Positions 45,560-56,425 of a DNA stretch of 64,000 nt are shown piece by piece. Numbering within the stretch: position 1 is the stretch's first letter; each line of letters starts with the position of its first letter. Origin of the DNA: Agrypnia vestita. Taxonomy: Eukaryota; Arthropoda; Insecta; Trichoptera; Phryganeidae. Where the stretch lies: assembly GCA_016648135.1 (NCBI GenBank), contig JADDOH010002114.1:186001-250000 (forward strand). Direction: 5' to 3'. A model generated the notes under the pieces. It was not told the origin of the DNA and made no database searches. It saw only the letters and a program-made list of their open reading frames with translations. The position numbers were made by a program, and so were the translations under genes.

Positions 45560-46080
45560 TACGACCTTTCCATATGACCTATTCCAATTCCTCCTCTCTA
45601 GAACCTCCCTCCTTACACCTAAATTCCTTTAACCTACCCTCCATTTACCACACTCCCATCTTCTCACTTCATATGCCCTTTCTACCCATTCGCTCCATTT
45701 ATTCAATAAAATTCAGACGCGTCCTCAACATCCCCTTCACTCACACCCACCCCCTCTGCTACTTCTTTACTCATTACATCTTTATCCCAATCACCACCAC
45801 TACACGACCATAAGCTTTATGTTTCTCTTCCCTCCCTCCCATTACTACACCATCTTACCGTTCACAATTTACAACGTAAGTTGTCTCCATACCCACAATC
45901 TCCACCACTGCCTACTGCATCCCTTCCCCAACATCCCTCTTTCAACTCACCCCATCCTCCAAATACAACCCATCCCCTAAAACTTATACATCTTACTGTC
46001 CCCTTTATTCCCCCCCCAATTAAAGTTGGATACCCCCGTATATCCCGCATATGTAAACCCCCGAAGCACCACGATTATTC
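45560..46080. other. G-depleted, C-rich strand-asymmetric tract
   Basis: The plus strand is almost pure C/T/A. By my count 45601-46020 contains about 17 G in 420 bases (about 4%) while C is very frequent. Open frames of 79 and 81 codons (+) arise because stops are scarce in C-rich DNA and are Pro/Ser/Thr/His-rich, so they are not convincing. It is not a simple tandem repeat. The cause of the asymmetry is unknown. Confidence 0.8.
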
Positions 46081-47030
46081 TCCTAAAATACTTTTCCCGT
46101 TCGATTCTCAAAATTCCATAATTTAGCGTCAACGTTCCATCCCGTAATGACTATCTATCTTTAATGATGTTCAAATTATTTTACTCGAAAACAAAAAAAA
46201 AAGTACAGTAGGAGAATAGCGATTGTTATGTATGGAGAATATGGGTTTTGGTTTTGTTTGAAAAGGAATCATGTTGCAGAAGGATTATACAATACTATTA
46301 TGCTGGATTTTTTAGAAATGCGATTTTATTAAATCCTGGAAAAGATGGAGAGATTAGAAGAAACTAAATAATTCTTTAAGATATTTTTACTCACATTATT
46401 TTTATTAATTTGACAAAGAAAGCATTAAATTTTGAAATGTATTCATATAATTTACTATAATTTTTTTATAGCCAGATAAAAATAGTGATTTTTACAACAA
46501 TTTAAAAAATATGACAATGTCATTTTACAAATCAAAATATATTATTTGTACATTATACTACACATTTATTATTCTGATATTCATGTGCTTCTTTTATCTT
46601 ATGAATAGATTAAATTAAATGTTTAAAAATAACACCACAATTGGTGAAGATGATTAAAGCTAAATAAAAATTTTAATCATAAATTGCCTCTTAAATTTAC
46701 GTGAAAATATAAAATAATCAATCCCCATAAAGTCAGATAAAATAAAACATCACATCAAACGAATGAAATGAATGAAGGGGAGAGACTAGATCTTTCACTA
46801 AGCCCATCAGAAGTAGATATATTCAAATTGTATTATATTTCTCTAAAATATACATATGCTAAAGCAATGCCGCAATTTTAGCTAGTAACAATAAAAAATA
46901 TAGTTCACAAGAATGAATTATTCAAACCCAGCATATAAAATATGTTTATTTATTTTCAACCTATATCAATATTAATTAGAACGCGTGTATGTGGCCGGTA
47001 AATATAATTGTTTTAACTATATATGTGTAT
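46081..47030. other. AT-rich spacer
   Basis: No gene or repeat recognised. Confidence 0.45.
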
Positions 47031-47034
47031 AGAT

Positions 47035-47110
47035 CAGGGTTCGGCAAACTTTTTTTGGAAAGGGCCAGATCGTAAGATTATGCTCGGCAAGCTAGGTAGC
47101 CTACTCGAAG
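47035..47110 (+). repeat. hAT-like transposon terminus
   Basis: CAGGGTTCGGCAAACTTTTT then TTGGAAAGGGCCAGATCG strongly resembles the left end of hAT (Charlie-like) non-autonomous elements. No matching right end CCGAACCCTG was found, so only a fragment may remain. Confidence 0.5.
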
Positions 47111-47595
47111 ATATATACATGGGTAATTCTACTAAGAGCAACAAAAATAAAATGTCACTTTTTGTCAGGAAGTGATATTTTTACATAATTATTATACACA
47201 TGCTGAAACAAAAAAAAAATGAATAAAATATTTTTATTAATTAATTGGTAACCGTGATATTGAACTAGATACATTTTGTACTAATGCGATGATTGTAATT
47301 GTCTTTTCTTAGATAATATTTTATGATACTGGAATTTGAAGAGAGTCCTTCCTATCATTAAAGTTGTTTACAAATGGCCATGTGTTAATAATGTGTTGCG
47401 ATTATACATACATACTTCATTTTCGAAAATGGGAACTTCTCCCAAGTAGGTACATATATAATATAAATCCCCATGCGTATGGTTTCATTTGGTCGTATTA
47501 ATCTCCTGAACATATTTATAGAATTGAGTTAGATATAAACTTTATTTTTAGCACAACATTATTTTGTAGATCAATCACTTTAGCTGTGGGTCAGA

Positions 47596-48138
47596 CAGAA
47601 GATCCCCAACCGTACGGCCAAACAAATTTTGAAATATGGAAATGTCTTTTGCACTTGCATCAAGGTCCAAAAAATACTGTTATAACTGTAGTTTAAGTTC
47701 AGAAAATGTATTCTCTTGGATTTTTTAACATTAAAAATTTTTACAGCATGCAAAATGATAAAACTTGGTTAGAAAAATTTTCGGCGATATAACTTCACGA
47801 TATTTCCCATATATGAGCAACGTTTCCTCTAATTTACCTATTATGTTTGCGGACTTATAATCTTATCTGAGCACTAAATTTAAAAAAAAAACAGAATACT
47901 TGCGCAATTTTGCACCATTTTTGCACTCATAAATTACTATGCCGTGTAAGAAAATATATACCTATTTATGAAGTAATTATCTTTAAGTTAATTGCATGTA
48001 TTCTTTCCCCGTTTTGGAGCTTCATCTCGTCAGAGTCTCATAGCCAATCGTTAAATGTTGGTCAATGTTTGGTATATTTTGGCAAACCTAAAATCTAGTT
48101 TGACTTATTAACTTCTCTGTACGGAGGTTGGGAACATG
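47596..48138. mobile_element. Possible hAT-like non-autonomous element
   Basis: The left end CAGAAGATCCCCAACCGTAC and the reverse complement of the right end CATGTTCCCAACCTCCGTAC are imperfect inverted repeats of hAT style. Flanking octamers (GGGTCAGA and GGTGCGGA) are similar but not identical, so a target duplication is only suggested. The interior is AT-rich with no transposase recognised. Confidence 0.35.
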
Positions 48139-48575
48139 GGTGCGGACAAATTTTTCTAAGTGTGCGACAGCACACACGCACATCTAAGAGGAAGCATTGC
48201 ATATCAGCACTGTTTTTTCGCATAATTTTATGTTTAGTTGCATCACAGCGCGTAATTTGATGTATTTTTATTTATCTTGTAAAATTTATTATTATCTCGC
48301 AGAGCGAATTAGCTTGTCATGACCGATAATTTACCGAGACCTGGCACATACAATATAACACATATTTGGAGTCATTAATTAATATTTTATTAATTTTCAT
48401 TGATTTCAATAAATTAAACGTATATTGAACAAATAATGTATAATGAATTGAATTGTTGTTTTATTGTATATTAGATCAAAGTAAAATAGCCATATGTTAT
48501 AAATAAAAACTTGAGAAGCTCGGCTCTATCATAATTTAGTGTGGAGGACGCTTTAATTCTGAAAATTTATTCTAA
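48139..48575. other. AT-rich spacer
   Basis: Nothing recognised. Confidence 0.4.
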
Positions 48576-48579
48576 TACA

Positions 48580-48950
48580 ACATATTGTGGAATCTCATCT
48601 CCATTTTTCTGGCCATTGACACCGAAGAAGGTGGAGTGGGTCCATTGTACGTTGATATTCAGAAATTTTGTGGACGAATGCCATTATTGCTTCGGTTTGA
48701 GGGTACGCTTCTGTTAAATCCAGATTTCGAGCGCGTCACAAGTTACAAAAATTACAGATTAATTTGGAAACTCGTCACAAACGAGCCATATAATTCCTAC
48801 CGAATTAATTTTGTCGTAGATGAAAGGAAACATTCACTTTTATGAAGTGCCGTTAACTTGACGGAATCACGGTTTCGTCCTAACTTCGTTTAATAACGTC
48901 CCGGCAGCTGCCACGGTTCCGTATGTAATTTTAGACGATTGTCAACAAAA
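48580..48950 (+). other. Unique mixed-composition island with an 86-codon frame
   Basis: The plus strand is open from an ATG at 48585 to 48845 (86 codons). The translation (for example CGRMPLLLRFEGTLL, NPDFERVTSYKNYRLIWKL) has less biased composition than most frames here but no recognised domain, signal peptide or splice sites. It may be an exon, a repeat fragment or chance. A GC-richer stretch with CGTCCCGGCAGCTGCC follows. Confidence 0.2.
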
Positions 48951-49683
48951 AGTACATATTCCGACGATTGTGTAAGCACAAGTAATGTGTCCCCTTAAAT
49001 ATGGATGAGACTTTTTTTTTATTTTCCATTTTGGAAACCCATTACGTCATATTGAAGAGCCGCCGCCGCATCTTCTTTAAACGTGAATGGTAAATAAAAC
49101 TAGAGGACGAATTGATAGAATAGAATTGGGTACAATACTCTTTTTACTGTGATTTTTTGTGTACTCTTCTAACCTCAGCTCTTTTTCATCTAGCAAAACA
49201 GTATAAAAATAATAATAATATAAATTTTAACGATCTTTAGTCTAATTTGATCCGATTTTGATCGTAGCTAATTGTGAAGAAAACATCACAATTAGCTACA
49301 GTCAAAAAGCACGTGTGAGTGATTGAGTAATTTTTTTTGCCTTTCCATTCATATTGTAACATATTCAAAATACAGAGAAATTTGGCAAATATCATTATAT
49401 CAACTTTCAAACAAGCATCTATAGATGAAGAATTATAAATTAAATATATCCTTTTAATTCGCTAGGATTACTCACATCACTGTGGGAAGTATTATTCCAA
49501 AATCACACAGCACAACCAACAGCAAATAACTGGGAAAATTAAATTAATTATTTAGAATAAATACGAGTACACCGATGTTTTGACAATCAAATACAATGAA
49601 TATTTTTTATATATTGGTTTGTGCTACCAAAACAATCAAATCCTTAGCGCTATTATATAACATTGTATACTTCGTCAAATTTG
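48951..49683. other. AT-rich spacer
   Basis: No gene supported. Contains the hairpin at 49264-49299. Confidence 0.45.
49264..49299. repeat. Perfect 14-bp inverted repeat (hairpin)
   Basis: GTAGCTAATTGTGA and TCACAATTAGCTAC are exact complements with an 8-base loop. The pairing extends imperfectly outward (TTTTGA/TCAAAA). Confidence 0.85.
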
Positions 49684-50075
49684 ACGTGATGAATAATAAT
49701 TTCATTGTCTGTCAGTCTGTCTGTCGGTCTTTTTGTGTGTCCGAACGTCCGTAATTTAGTTCAAATGCACGGCTAAAAAAAACTAATTAAACGGCCGGAG
49801 ATGGGGCTTGAACCCTGAGCCAGCCGGCCGCTTAACGCATGTTGCTACCGCTGGGCTTAGCAAATACGCGAACCATTTCATGTTCCGCTCGGCACAATCT
49901 CCAGGGTAAAATGGTACCATTAACTGCCGGCAGGGGAAATATAAATATTATTAAAATATTTTGATAAAAGTCGTTATTACTATTTCATGGAGGTCGTCTG
50001 TAAATAAGTAAATACTTTTTCTTTAGAAATTGGCATGTACCGTCATTTTTGGCGGGTTACAGCTAGTTACAGCAA
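49684..50075 (-). mobile_element. SINE-2 copy, longest
   Basis: Minus strand: AGCTGTAACCCGCCAAAAAT, GACGGTACATGCC, a middle insert, then GCTAAGCCCAGCGGTAGCAA, CATGCGTTAAGCGGCCGGCT, a box B AGGGTTCAAGCCCC, CATCTCCGGCCGTTTAATTA, TTACGGACGTTCGGACACAC and GACAGACAGACTGACAGACA ending in AATTATTATTC. This copy shows that the head is tRNA-like (box A GCGGTAGCAAC, box B present), and it keeps a 5' part that is also at 53663. Confidence 0.65.
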
Positions 50076-50139
50076 TTTCTTCTTACAATGAGTTACAATT
50101 TTAAATAATCGCCAATATTTCCGCTTTAATATTAGAAAT

Positions 50140-50565
50140 ATTGATAACTGACAAATTTCTTGATATTTTCCTATAGAATACCAGAGAGTACAAATAAAAA
50201 TGTCCTTTAAATTTCTCATAGAGTACAGGAGTTTATAAATAAAAATGTCCCGTCGATTTTATTTTAAGATATTATATTGGATAGAGTATCCTGATGTCCT
50301 CGCAAAATTAGTTGCTTTTTATTTCAAAATACGTTATTACTTAAGAAAATCGGTTTGGAACGAAATAAAAAAAAATATTAAAAATCAACATCTATTGTAA
50401 AAAATGCGTTTTATTTACTAGGAGATTTAATTATGCAAGAATAAATATTTAAACTGCAGTATAAATGTATCTTTTATATATACGCCAGGGGAGACATTTT
50501 TCCCCTGTGACCCAATTCCCTCGCATAAAGAAGGAATTAAGTTCATCTCTGTACAGTTTTATATT
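50140..50565 (+). repeat. Family F dispersed repeat, copy 2 with internal duplication
   Basis: 50345-50565 is collinear with 17430-17640. Just upstream (50175-50255) is an imperfect duplication ending twice in AAATAAAAATGTCC. No coding sequence. Confidence 0.55.
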
Positions 50566-51350
50566 CTGAGGTTCTATTCAATTAAAATTAATTTTCAATA
50601 GTCGATAGAAAAAATAAAATGCCCTTGCCGCAGCCGCGTCATCCTTTCGCGTGAAAATATCAGAGACCCGAAAACTTTTCTTTTGTTTTCTCTCATTTAC
50701 TCGGGGGTTTTCAAATTCACAGAGGTCGCACTAAACTGGTGTACATTTGTTTTTTAAGTACGCTAAACTTTTTTTATGACCGAAATGAATAACTTTTAAT
50801 TGGTGCCTTGGGCGTTCTTCTCCAGTGCGAAATAATTTGAAAGTTGCGTTAAAAACACATTAAAGAAGTCTGTTGTTTCGAGAAATTTTTTTTCATAAAA
50901 ATAATAACATCTGTGAGGACTTTATTTTATTAATTTTGTTTGGAACTTCAGAAACAGAGAATGTAATGAAAGTTGAGAGACTGGAATATGAGCCTCGACA
51001 ACAGTTTTTTCTTTTCTCATTTTTGGATGATAAAGCTTATTAAAAGTTTTTTTTTGTATATTATATTTAAATTTAATAGTTAGGGGCGAGCAATCACGCG
51101 GGACCACTTTTTATCAATCTTGAAAAATGATTTTTATTTTCACTCTAACGTCTTGATTTCGGCAAAAATTTCCTCCGAGGTTTTTGTTTTTTAAAAAGCA
51201 AAAATATAACATAACAAAACATCAATTAATATTAATTAATTTTGTAAACACACATCTGGAATCAATCGAAATCATAAATATTTTTTAATACTGCAGTAGT
51301 TGACTTGTCGTAAAGATTGTATATATATTACATGAATTTTTGTTTTCAAA
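50566..51350. other. AT-rich spacer
   Basis: No gene or repeat recognised. Confidence 0.4.
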
Positions 51351-51353
51351 AAC

Positions 51354-51533
51354 CATGCTTATATTTTTAAATGTACTGAAAAGTAAAAAAAATTCCTTCA
51401 CTCTCCAAATTAAAGATGAGCGCTTACGATATTAATATAGATTACAGAATTCTGTTGATGGAAGTAAAGCGCCCACGATTTTATTTGGAGAGTGTTAATA
51501 TTTTTCTTTTTAGTACATTTAAATATAAGCATG
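51354..51533. mobile_element. MITE-like element with about 55-bp terminal inverted repeats
   Basis: The left end CATGCTTATATTTTTAAATG and the reverse complement of the right end CATGCTTATATTTAAATGTA match, continuing through TACT-AAAAG and ACTCTCCAAAT. Inner words GAGCGCTTAC and GTAAAGCGCCC continue the inverted homology. The element is 180 bp with no coding sequence. Confidence 0.75.
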
Positions 51534-51739
51534 AGTTTAAAATGTTTATGTGTGTATTATAAGTTTTTACTTTACTCTTAGTATTAATACCCAGCTTACA
51601 AAATCGCTTCAGTGGGAAACTAGTGCCATATTTTGGTGAGCGCATTAACTAATTTCCCATATTAAACTTCGCTTTAATAATTATGACGGATTAATTGTAA
51701 TTAGTAAATCTGATAATTGATTCACATGTTGTCATCTAA

Positions 51740-51870
51740 AATATGCCTGTGTACAAAATTTTAGCTAGATTGGACATTGGGACGTGGGTGAAATATCGAT
51801 TATAAGATTCCGTCCAGGCTAACAGACAAACAGGTGAAGCTAATATAAGCATGATCATAATGGGTACACA
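51740..51870 (+). repeat. Common lepidopteran-type repeat end (ACAGGTGAAGCTAATA)
   Basis: ACATTGGGACGTGGGTGAAA, then CTAACAGACAAACAGGTGAA and GCTAATATAAGC. The order [distance]-GGGT-ACAGACAGGTGAAGCTAATA is, from memory, the 3' part of a widespread lepidopteran LINE/SINE. No coding part remains. Confidence 0.4.
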
Positions 51871-52129
51871 TGAAGGGACAGAAAAAAGAAGTTTGTGGAT
51901 GAGAAAACAGACATGAAAATTATATGACATAAGCAGACTTATCGCTCAGTGGACAAAAAATCGTTGGAAAAATATGTTAAATAAAAAGTATAAGATTTTT
52001 TTTAGATCTTTTGTTTTCCCATTAGTATACATTTGATAATGTAAAGCATTGGAGAAAAATCATATTTTTAAGTAATCAAATTACAGATTTAATAATTAAA
52101 AATATTAATAATTAAATAATTATACTTCC

Positions 52130-52385
52130 ACGGGATCGTGGTTATGGAAGGTAAACGAAACACTAAAAATTTTAAAACTTTTATTTACCACAAAAAGTTA
52201 CTGGACAGGAATTTAATCGGAACACCGTTCTTAAATTTACACTAATTGTTTCTAGAATATTTCACACAGATTTGCACTAATTAACATCAATAGAATCTTC
52301 GCTATACTTTTTGTCTATCGCCGTGTCGTTCTGTTCGATTTCAGGCGTAAGTACTCTCTCGCGCCAGATGTCGCTTGTACACACT
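52130..52385 (-). repeat. Possible solo LTR or retroelement 3' region
   Basis: On the minus strand, a unique GC-richer block with GCGACATCTGGCGCGAGAGA is followed by GTGGTAAATAAAAGTTTT (polyadenylation-type AATAAA) and then TTTACCTTCCATAACCACGA, TCCCGTGG. This order is LTR-like, but no TG...CA ends or target duplication were confirmed. Confidence 0.25.
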
Positions 52386-52640
52386 GAATCGGCGCGCCGC
52401 CGCACGGATTCGCTTTTTTCCGTGTAATCGCAGCCATGTCACAACTCTGCTCTCTTGCGTGCCCACGTTACTTTACAAAAATTATGGTTTCGCGAATAAT
52501 CGAGAACGTTCGACTAGTTTATCCATATTTCCAGTGTTTTGTGTATTATTCGAGAAAAGTCCGGTTGATTCTAGATTTACGTGGACTGTTGGAGAGACTT
52601 CGATAATGTGCAATTACCATTGTTTTAGATTGTCGTGACA
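52386..52640. other. Unique higher-GC island
   Basis: Raised GC at 52375-52480 (GGCGCGCCGCCGCACGG) with an 87-codon plus frame (52375-52638) that has no recognised domain. It may belong to the same retroelement as the neighbour or be unrelated. Confidence 0.25.
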
Positions 52641-53029
52641 ATATATTATAACAAGGATAAAGATGATATTTAAAAATCGGGGGTCTTCTTCAACTTTTTC
52701 TTTTATTAAATCTGTCTATCTGTGGTACAGTAAACTACGCCTCCTGAGATTACGAGGCTGAATTTTCTGGACTATGAGCATATATTTATTTTCCAGGCAG
52801 ATGGTTAACCTAGCCTAGTGTTCTAAAATCTGGGGTTTATAAATTAATTTGTAATTAATATTTTGAGTATGTTCAAAATTTTCAGAACGGTGCTGGGTTT
52901 TTGTCACAGGGACATCATTAATCAATCAATGTGTATTATTGATGTCACAGAGTATATCACAGAGAGGAAACTGTATTTTTATGGTATTAAAGTATTAAAG
53001 TATTATAGTATTAAAGTCTTTTGAGTGTA
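52641..53029. other. Spacer
   Basis: AT-rich, ending in TATTAAAG repeats (52982-53018). Confidence 0.4.
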
Positions 53030-53216
53030 CATAGGACTTACGACCTACCGTACGGCGTGGAAATGGCGAACGTTACATTGTGTAAAGTGATCACTTAAGC
53101 CAGATGTACGATAGGTCGTTAGCCCTGTGTACACCCAAAAGACTTCTTTATCTACTTTCCCATGAAAATAAAGTTTCGTCTCTGTGAGACATCTATAGTA
53201 TTCCTTGATTAATTTG
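53030..53216 (+). repeat. Family A dispersed repeat, copy 8 (second subfamily)
   Basis: GGCGAACGTTACATTGTGTA, AAGTGATCACTTAAGCCAGA, TACACCCAAAAGACTTC, CTACTTTCCC and TTTCGTCTCTGTGAGACATC. It also contains CGACCTACCGTAC (53041) and GTACGATAGGTCG (53107), which can pair at 12 of 13 positions. Confidence 0.65.
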
Positions 53217-53662
53217 TAATGAATGCAATAATTTTTTAGGAAAAATATGCAAATATTTTGATATTCGGATTAAAAACACTAAAGAGTTGTAAATAGCAAT
53301 AACTCTACTAAATTTGCCACTCACCTTTTGGAAACAAACCATTATTCTGATCTATAGGAAAATCATGAGAGCAAAAGTCTGCTCTAAAACTCACTTGACT
53401 GACCGAATATACATTCTTCATACAGAGTTCTTCCATGAACAAAAAACGTCTGATGATGATGATCTAAACATTTTATGGTCTTGTTAATAATCCTGATTTA
53501 CATTCCACCTTTAATTGAATTTGCACTTATACCATGCACTTTATAAAAGTAGTAATAATATATTTTTAAAATATCATTTTAAAACAAAAACTAGCAGAGA
53601 TAATAATACATTTTGCTAATTCACTTAATGCAAATACCTACATCTCATGATTTTATTAGAAT
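53217..53662. other. AT-rich spacer
   Basis: Nothing recognised. Confidence 0.4.
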
Positions 53663-53890
53663 TTAGCTGTAACCCGTAAAAAATGACGGAACATTGGTTC
53701 GCGTCTCTGCTAAGCCCTGGTATATATTTACAGTATTTTTTTGGCGGTCCAACAAGGGCGGCAGTAGCAACATGTGTAGAGCGGCCGGTTCGGGCTTGCT
53801 GGCCCGGGGTCCAATCTCCATCTCCGGCCGTTTAATTTGTTTTTTTAGTCGACAGATAAACAGACAGACTACCAAATTATTATGAGAGAT
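53663..53890 (+). mobile_element. SINE-2 copy
   Basis: TAGCTGTAACCCGTAAAAAA, TGACGGAACATTGGTTCGCG, CTGCTAAGCCC, GGGCGGCAGTAGCAACATGT, GCGGCCGGTTCGGGCTTGC, CATCTCCGGCCGTTTAATTT and GACAGACTACCAAATTATTA follow the same order as 49684-50075 (reverse strand) and 41683-41915. The 88- and 63-codon open frames through it are shadows. Confidence 0.65.
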
Positions 53891-55375
53891 TTCGAAAATA
53901 AGTCTAATTCTGTGTAATGCAAACAGCATTGAAACTAATAAAAATATGAAACAAAAGCAGGAAATAATTTAAAAATTCATTGTATTATTAAAAGATTTTA
54001 ATTTTTTTTTATATGTCTGAAAAAAAGACAAAATAGAATATTTTATTAATAATACGCATACCATTTCTCATAGCATTAACTCCAAAAAAAATATATTAAA
54101 ATACACTATTATACATATTCCGATATACGTGTTCAAAATCTGGTAATTCAGATCCAAAATATTCGTCTTCCCAACAAAGTTAGGATCATTTCCCCACACA
54201 GCTATATTGTATAGGTGAACGTCTATATTGGTTAACGATTTTAGCATCCGAAGTTTGTGCGTAAATCATTGTAGTTTTGTGGATGCGTGGATTTTCGGTG
54301 ATAATATATGACTCGCGCCGAGAGATCCGCTGGCTAAACTATATTAATCTACCAAATGTTACGCGTACGGTGACACCAAAATTGTGAATGTGAGACTTAA
54401 ACTTTATGCTTTACGAGCGACTTGCGAGTATTCCTCGGAATAATAATTTAAGAGTAGGTACGTTCATATTAAAAGGAGGCAATTCAAATTAGCGCGACAT
54501 GCTTTGAAGACCCCTAACTTACCCCCCGTTAGCATTCAGTATTCCTTATGTACCGGGTGTTTCTTTATATAGCACGCTGATATTGTTTTTGAATAACAAT
54601 TTGAACGATTCATTAAAATAGATTTTTTATTTAACTTTCAACAATTAATTCATTAAAACTTAAAAGAAACGCGTTAATATTATTAATTTTAAAGTTTTAT
54701 TGATATCGATATAACTTGATATTTCAATTTGCATAAGATCTGTCAAAACCAATTTAATTGTCCACCCCTATTACCACTTGAATAAACATCCACGTCCCAG
54801 CAAGGATACTGGAACACACTGCCTCTTCCACATTCATGTTGCTCACACCAACTCCGGATTAAGCTCACCCATAGTGGGAATGTGCTGAGTTTCAACGATT
54901 TGTTCACCGACATTGACATCTTATTGATATGACATCACCGACAATGACATTATGTTTCCGTACGATCTAAGATTACAAGTGAACATTATTGAATTAATAT
55001 ATAATTTATAATGCTCTGTGATGCAAGATACCTACAAATAAAGTTTCACTTATGTTATATTTAATATTGTTACCTATTTCATTATGTTTTATTTACTATT
55101 GTTACTACTATTGTCTTTTATTTTTTGTTCACTTTTATTATTATTATGTGTATTTCCAAATTAATGTCTATGTGAAATATGCTAGGATTGAAGTCGACAT
55201 GTTCAGTACTGTCTGTTTACACACTTATATATACCTACATATATCAGTAACTTATATCTGTAATATTTTCAAATAAATAAATAGATATGTATCTTCTATA
55301 CGGCAATAAAACAACAATTCAAAGCTAATTATTCAAGAAATCTAACAAATTATCGCAAAATGTTATGAAAAATAC
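53891..55375. other. AT-rich spacer
   Basis: No gene supported. A patch of mixed composition at 54230-54560 and 54770-54910 carries no known element. Confidence 0.4.
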
Positions 55376-55379
55376 GATT

Positions 55380-55500
55380 TTAATGAGTTTGTAAATGTGC
55401 ATCCTTGAGGGACGGCCATCTGGCTGACATTGTTTTCCATAACAAATCGTTCAGAGGTAAATAAATGAGCTATAAAATAACCATTAAAAATATTTGATAA
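55380..55500 (-). pseudogene. Reverse-transcriptase motif relic
   Basis: On the minus strand the frame reads SERFVMENNVSQMAVPQGCTF. VPQG preceded by a basic/Val-rich strand resembles the (G)VPQG block of Jockey/CR1-type reverse transcriptases. No catalytic YxDD follows in frame, so only a short relic remains. Confidence 0.35.
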
Positions 55501-55639
55501 TAAAGAAATTAAAAAAACATCGGCCTGTTATTAAAAACACCTTGTTTGTTTGTTACCTATAAAACGCTTTGTATTATTTTTTGCTAACATTAATGATTAA
55601 GCTGTTTGCCAACGTTTTGTATACTCGATTTCCTTAAGA

Positions 55640-55740
55640 CTAACAATGTTTACAACATCCTTGACAGAATAATACGTCCCTTCATCACTCGAGACCGGTT
55701 TCAAAGTATTGAAACAGTGCAATGGATGAATACAAGATGA
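55640..55740 (-). repeat. GAAACCGGTCTCGAG-type repeat block
   Basis: Minus strand: GCACTGTTTCAATACTTTGA, AACCGGTCTCGAGTGATG. A TTTCAA/TTTGAAA stem precedes CCGGT, as in the family C blocks at 4.1 and 28.25 kb. It is probably a related repeat end. Confidence 0.35.
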
Positions 55741-56348
55741 ATTTTAAATAGGGTTGCTTTTACAGGCCTTCAGCCCTTAGGTTTCCATTCCTCAATATAC
55801 ATACACTAGAAACTCGTGTTTAAACTGCGAGGGACTGTTATATATATATTGTGCTATTCATAAAGTTAATTGACACAGAGCAAAATTATTATTTAATTGG
55901 AAGTAAACCATTTTATTTACGATTCAGATCGAAAATTTTTACGACTTAAAACTATGGTGGAGTTTAGAAAATCGTTTACATCATTTTTATATGTACCTAC
56001 TTTAAGTAAATTCTAATGAAAATAGAGTTCCATTTTAAGCATTTTTGATGACAAAATAATTTTTTGAATACTGTTCCTTGATAATTTAAGCATTTTACGT
56101 CATCACTTAGAAAAGAATACATAGAAAAAATCTATCTAAGAAAAAAAAAAACAAACAATATAGAATAGTAAATAAGAGGTTAAAGTAAACGCGAACCCAT
56201 TTCCCGGAAAGAGAATGTTCCGGAATTGAATCACGATTTATTTTATAGTTTTTTTTTCAGCTTATCTTAAGGGATTCATTGATTTGCTTAATAAGTCGAG
56301 GATGTAAGTACCTATCTGATAATATTTATACGAATCACACATGTATTG
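55741..56348. other. AT-rich spacer
   Basis: Nothing recognised. Confidence 0.4.
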
Positions 56349-56425
56349 CGACATCACAATCGAATCGAACCCAGAATCCCCTGAATGAAAAGCCAGTATT
56401 ATGCCAACTACACTACAAAAATGAG
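56349..56425 (-). repeat. Decayed tRNA-derived SINE head
   Basis: Minus strand has TTTGTAGTGTAGTTGGCATA (box A region) and TCTGGGTTCGATTCGATTGT (box B GGGTTCGATTCG). Spacing is tRNA-like. The stems are degraded. Confidence 0.55.

Noticed and set aside
45574..46126. 79- and 81-codon frames in the C-rich tract as real proteins
   Set aside because: They reflect scarcity of stop codons in a G-poor, C-rich sequence. No domain was recognised.
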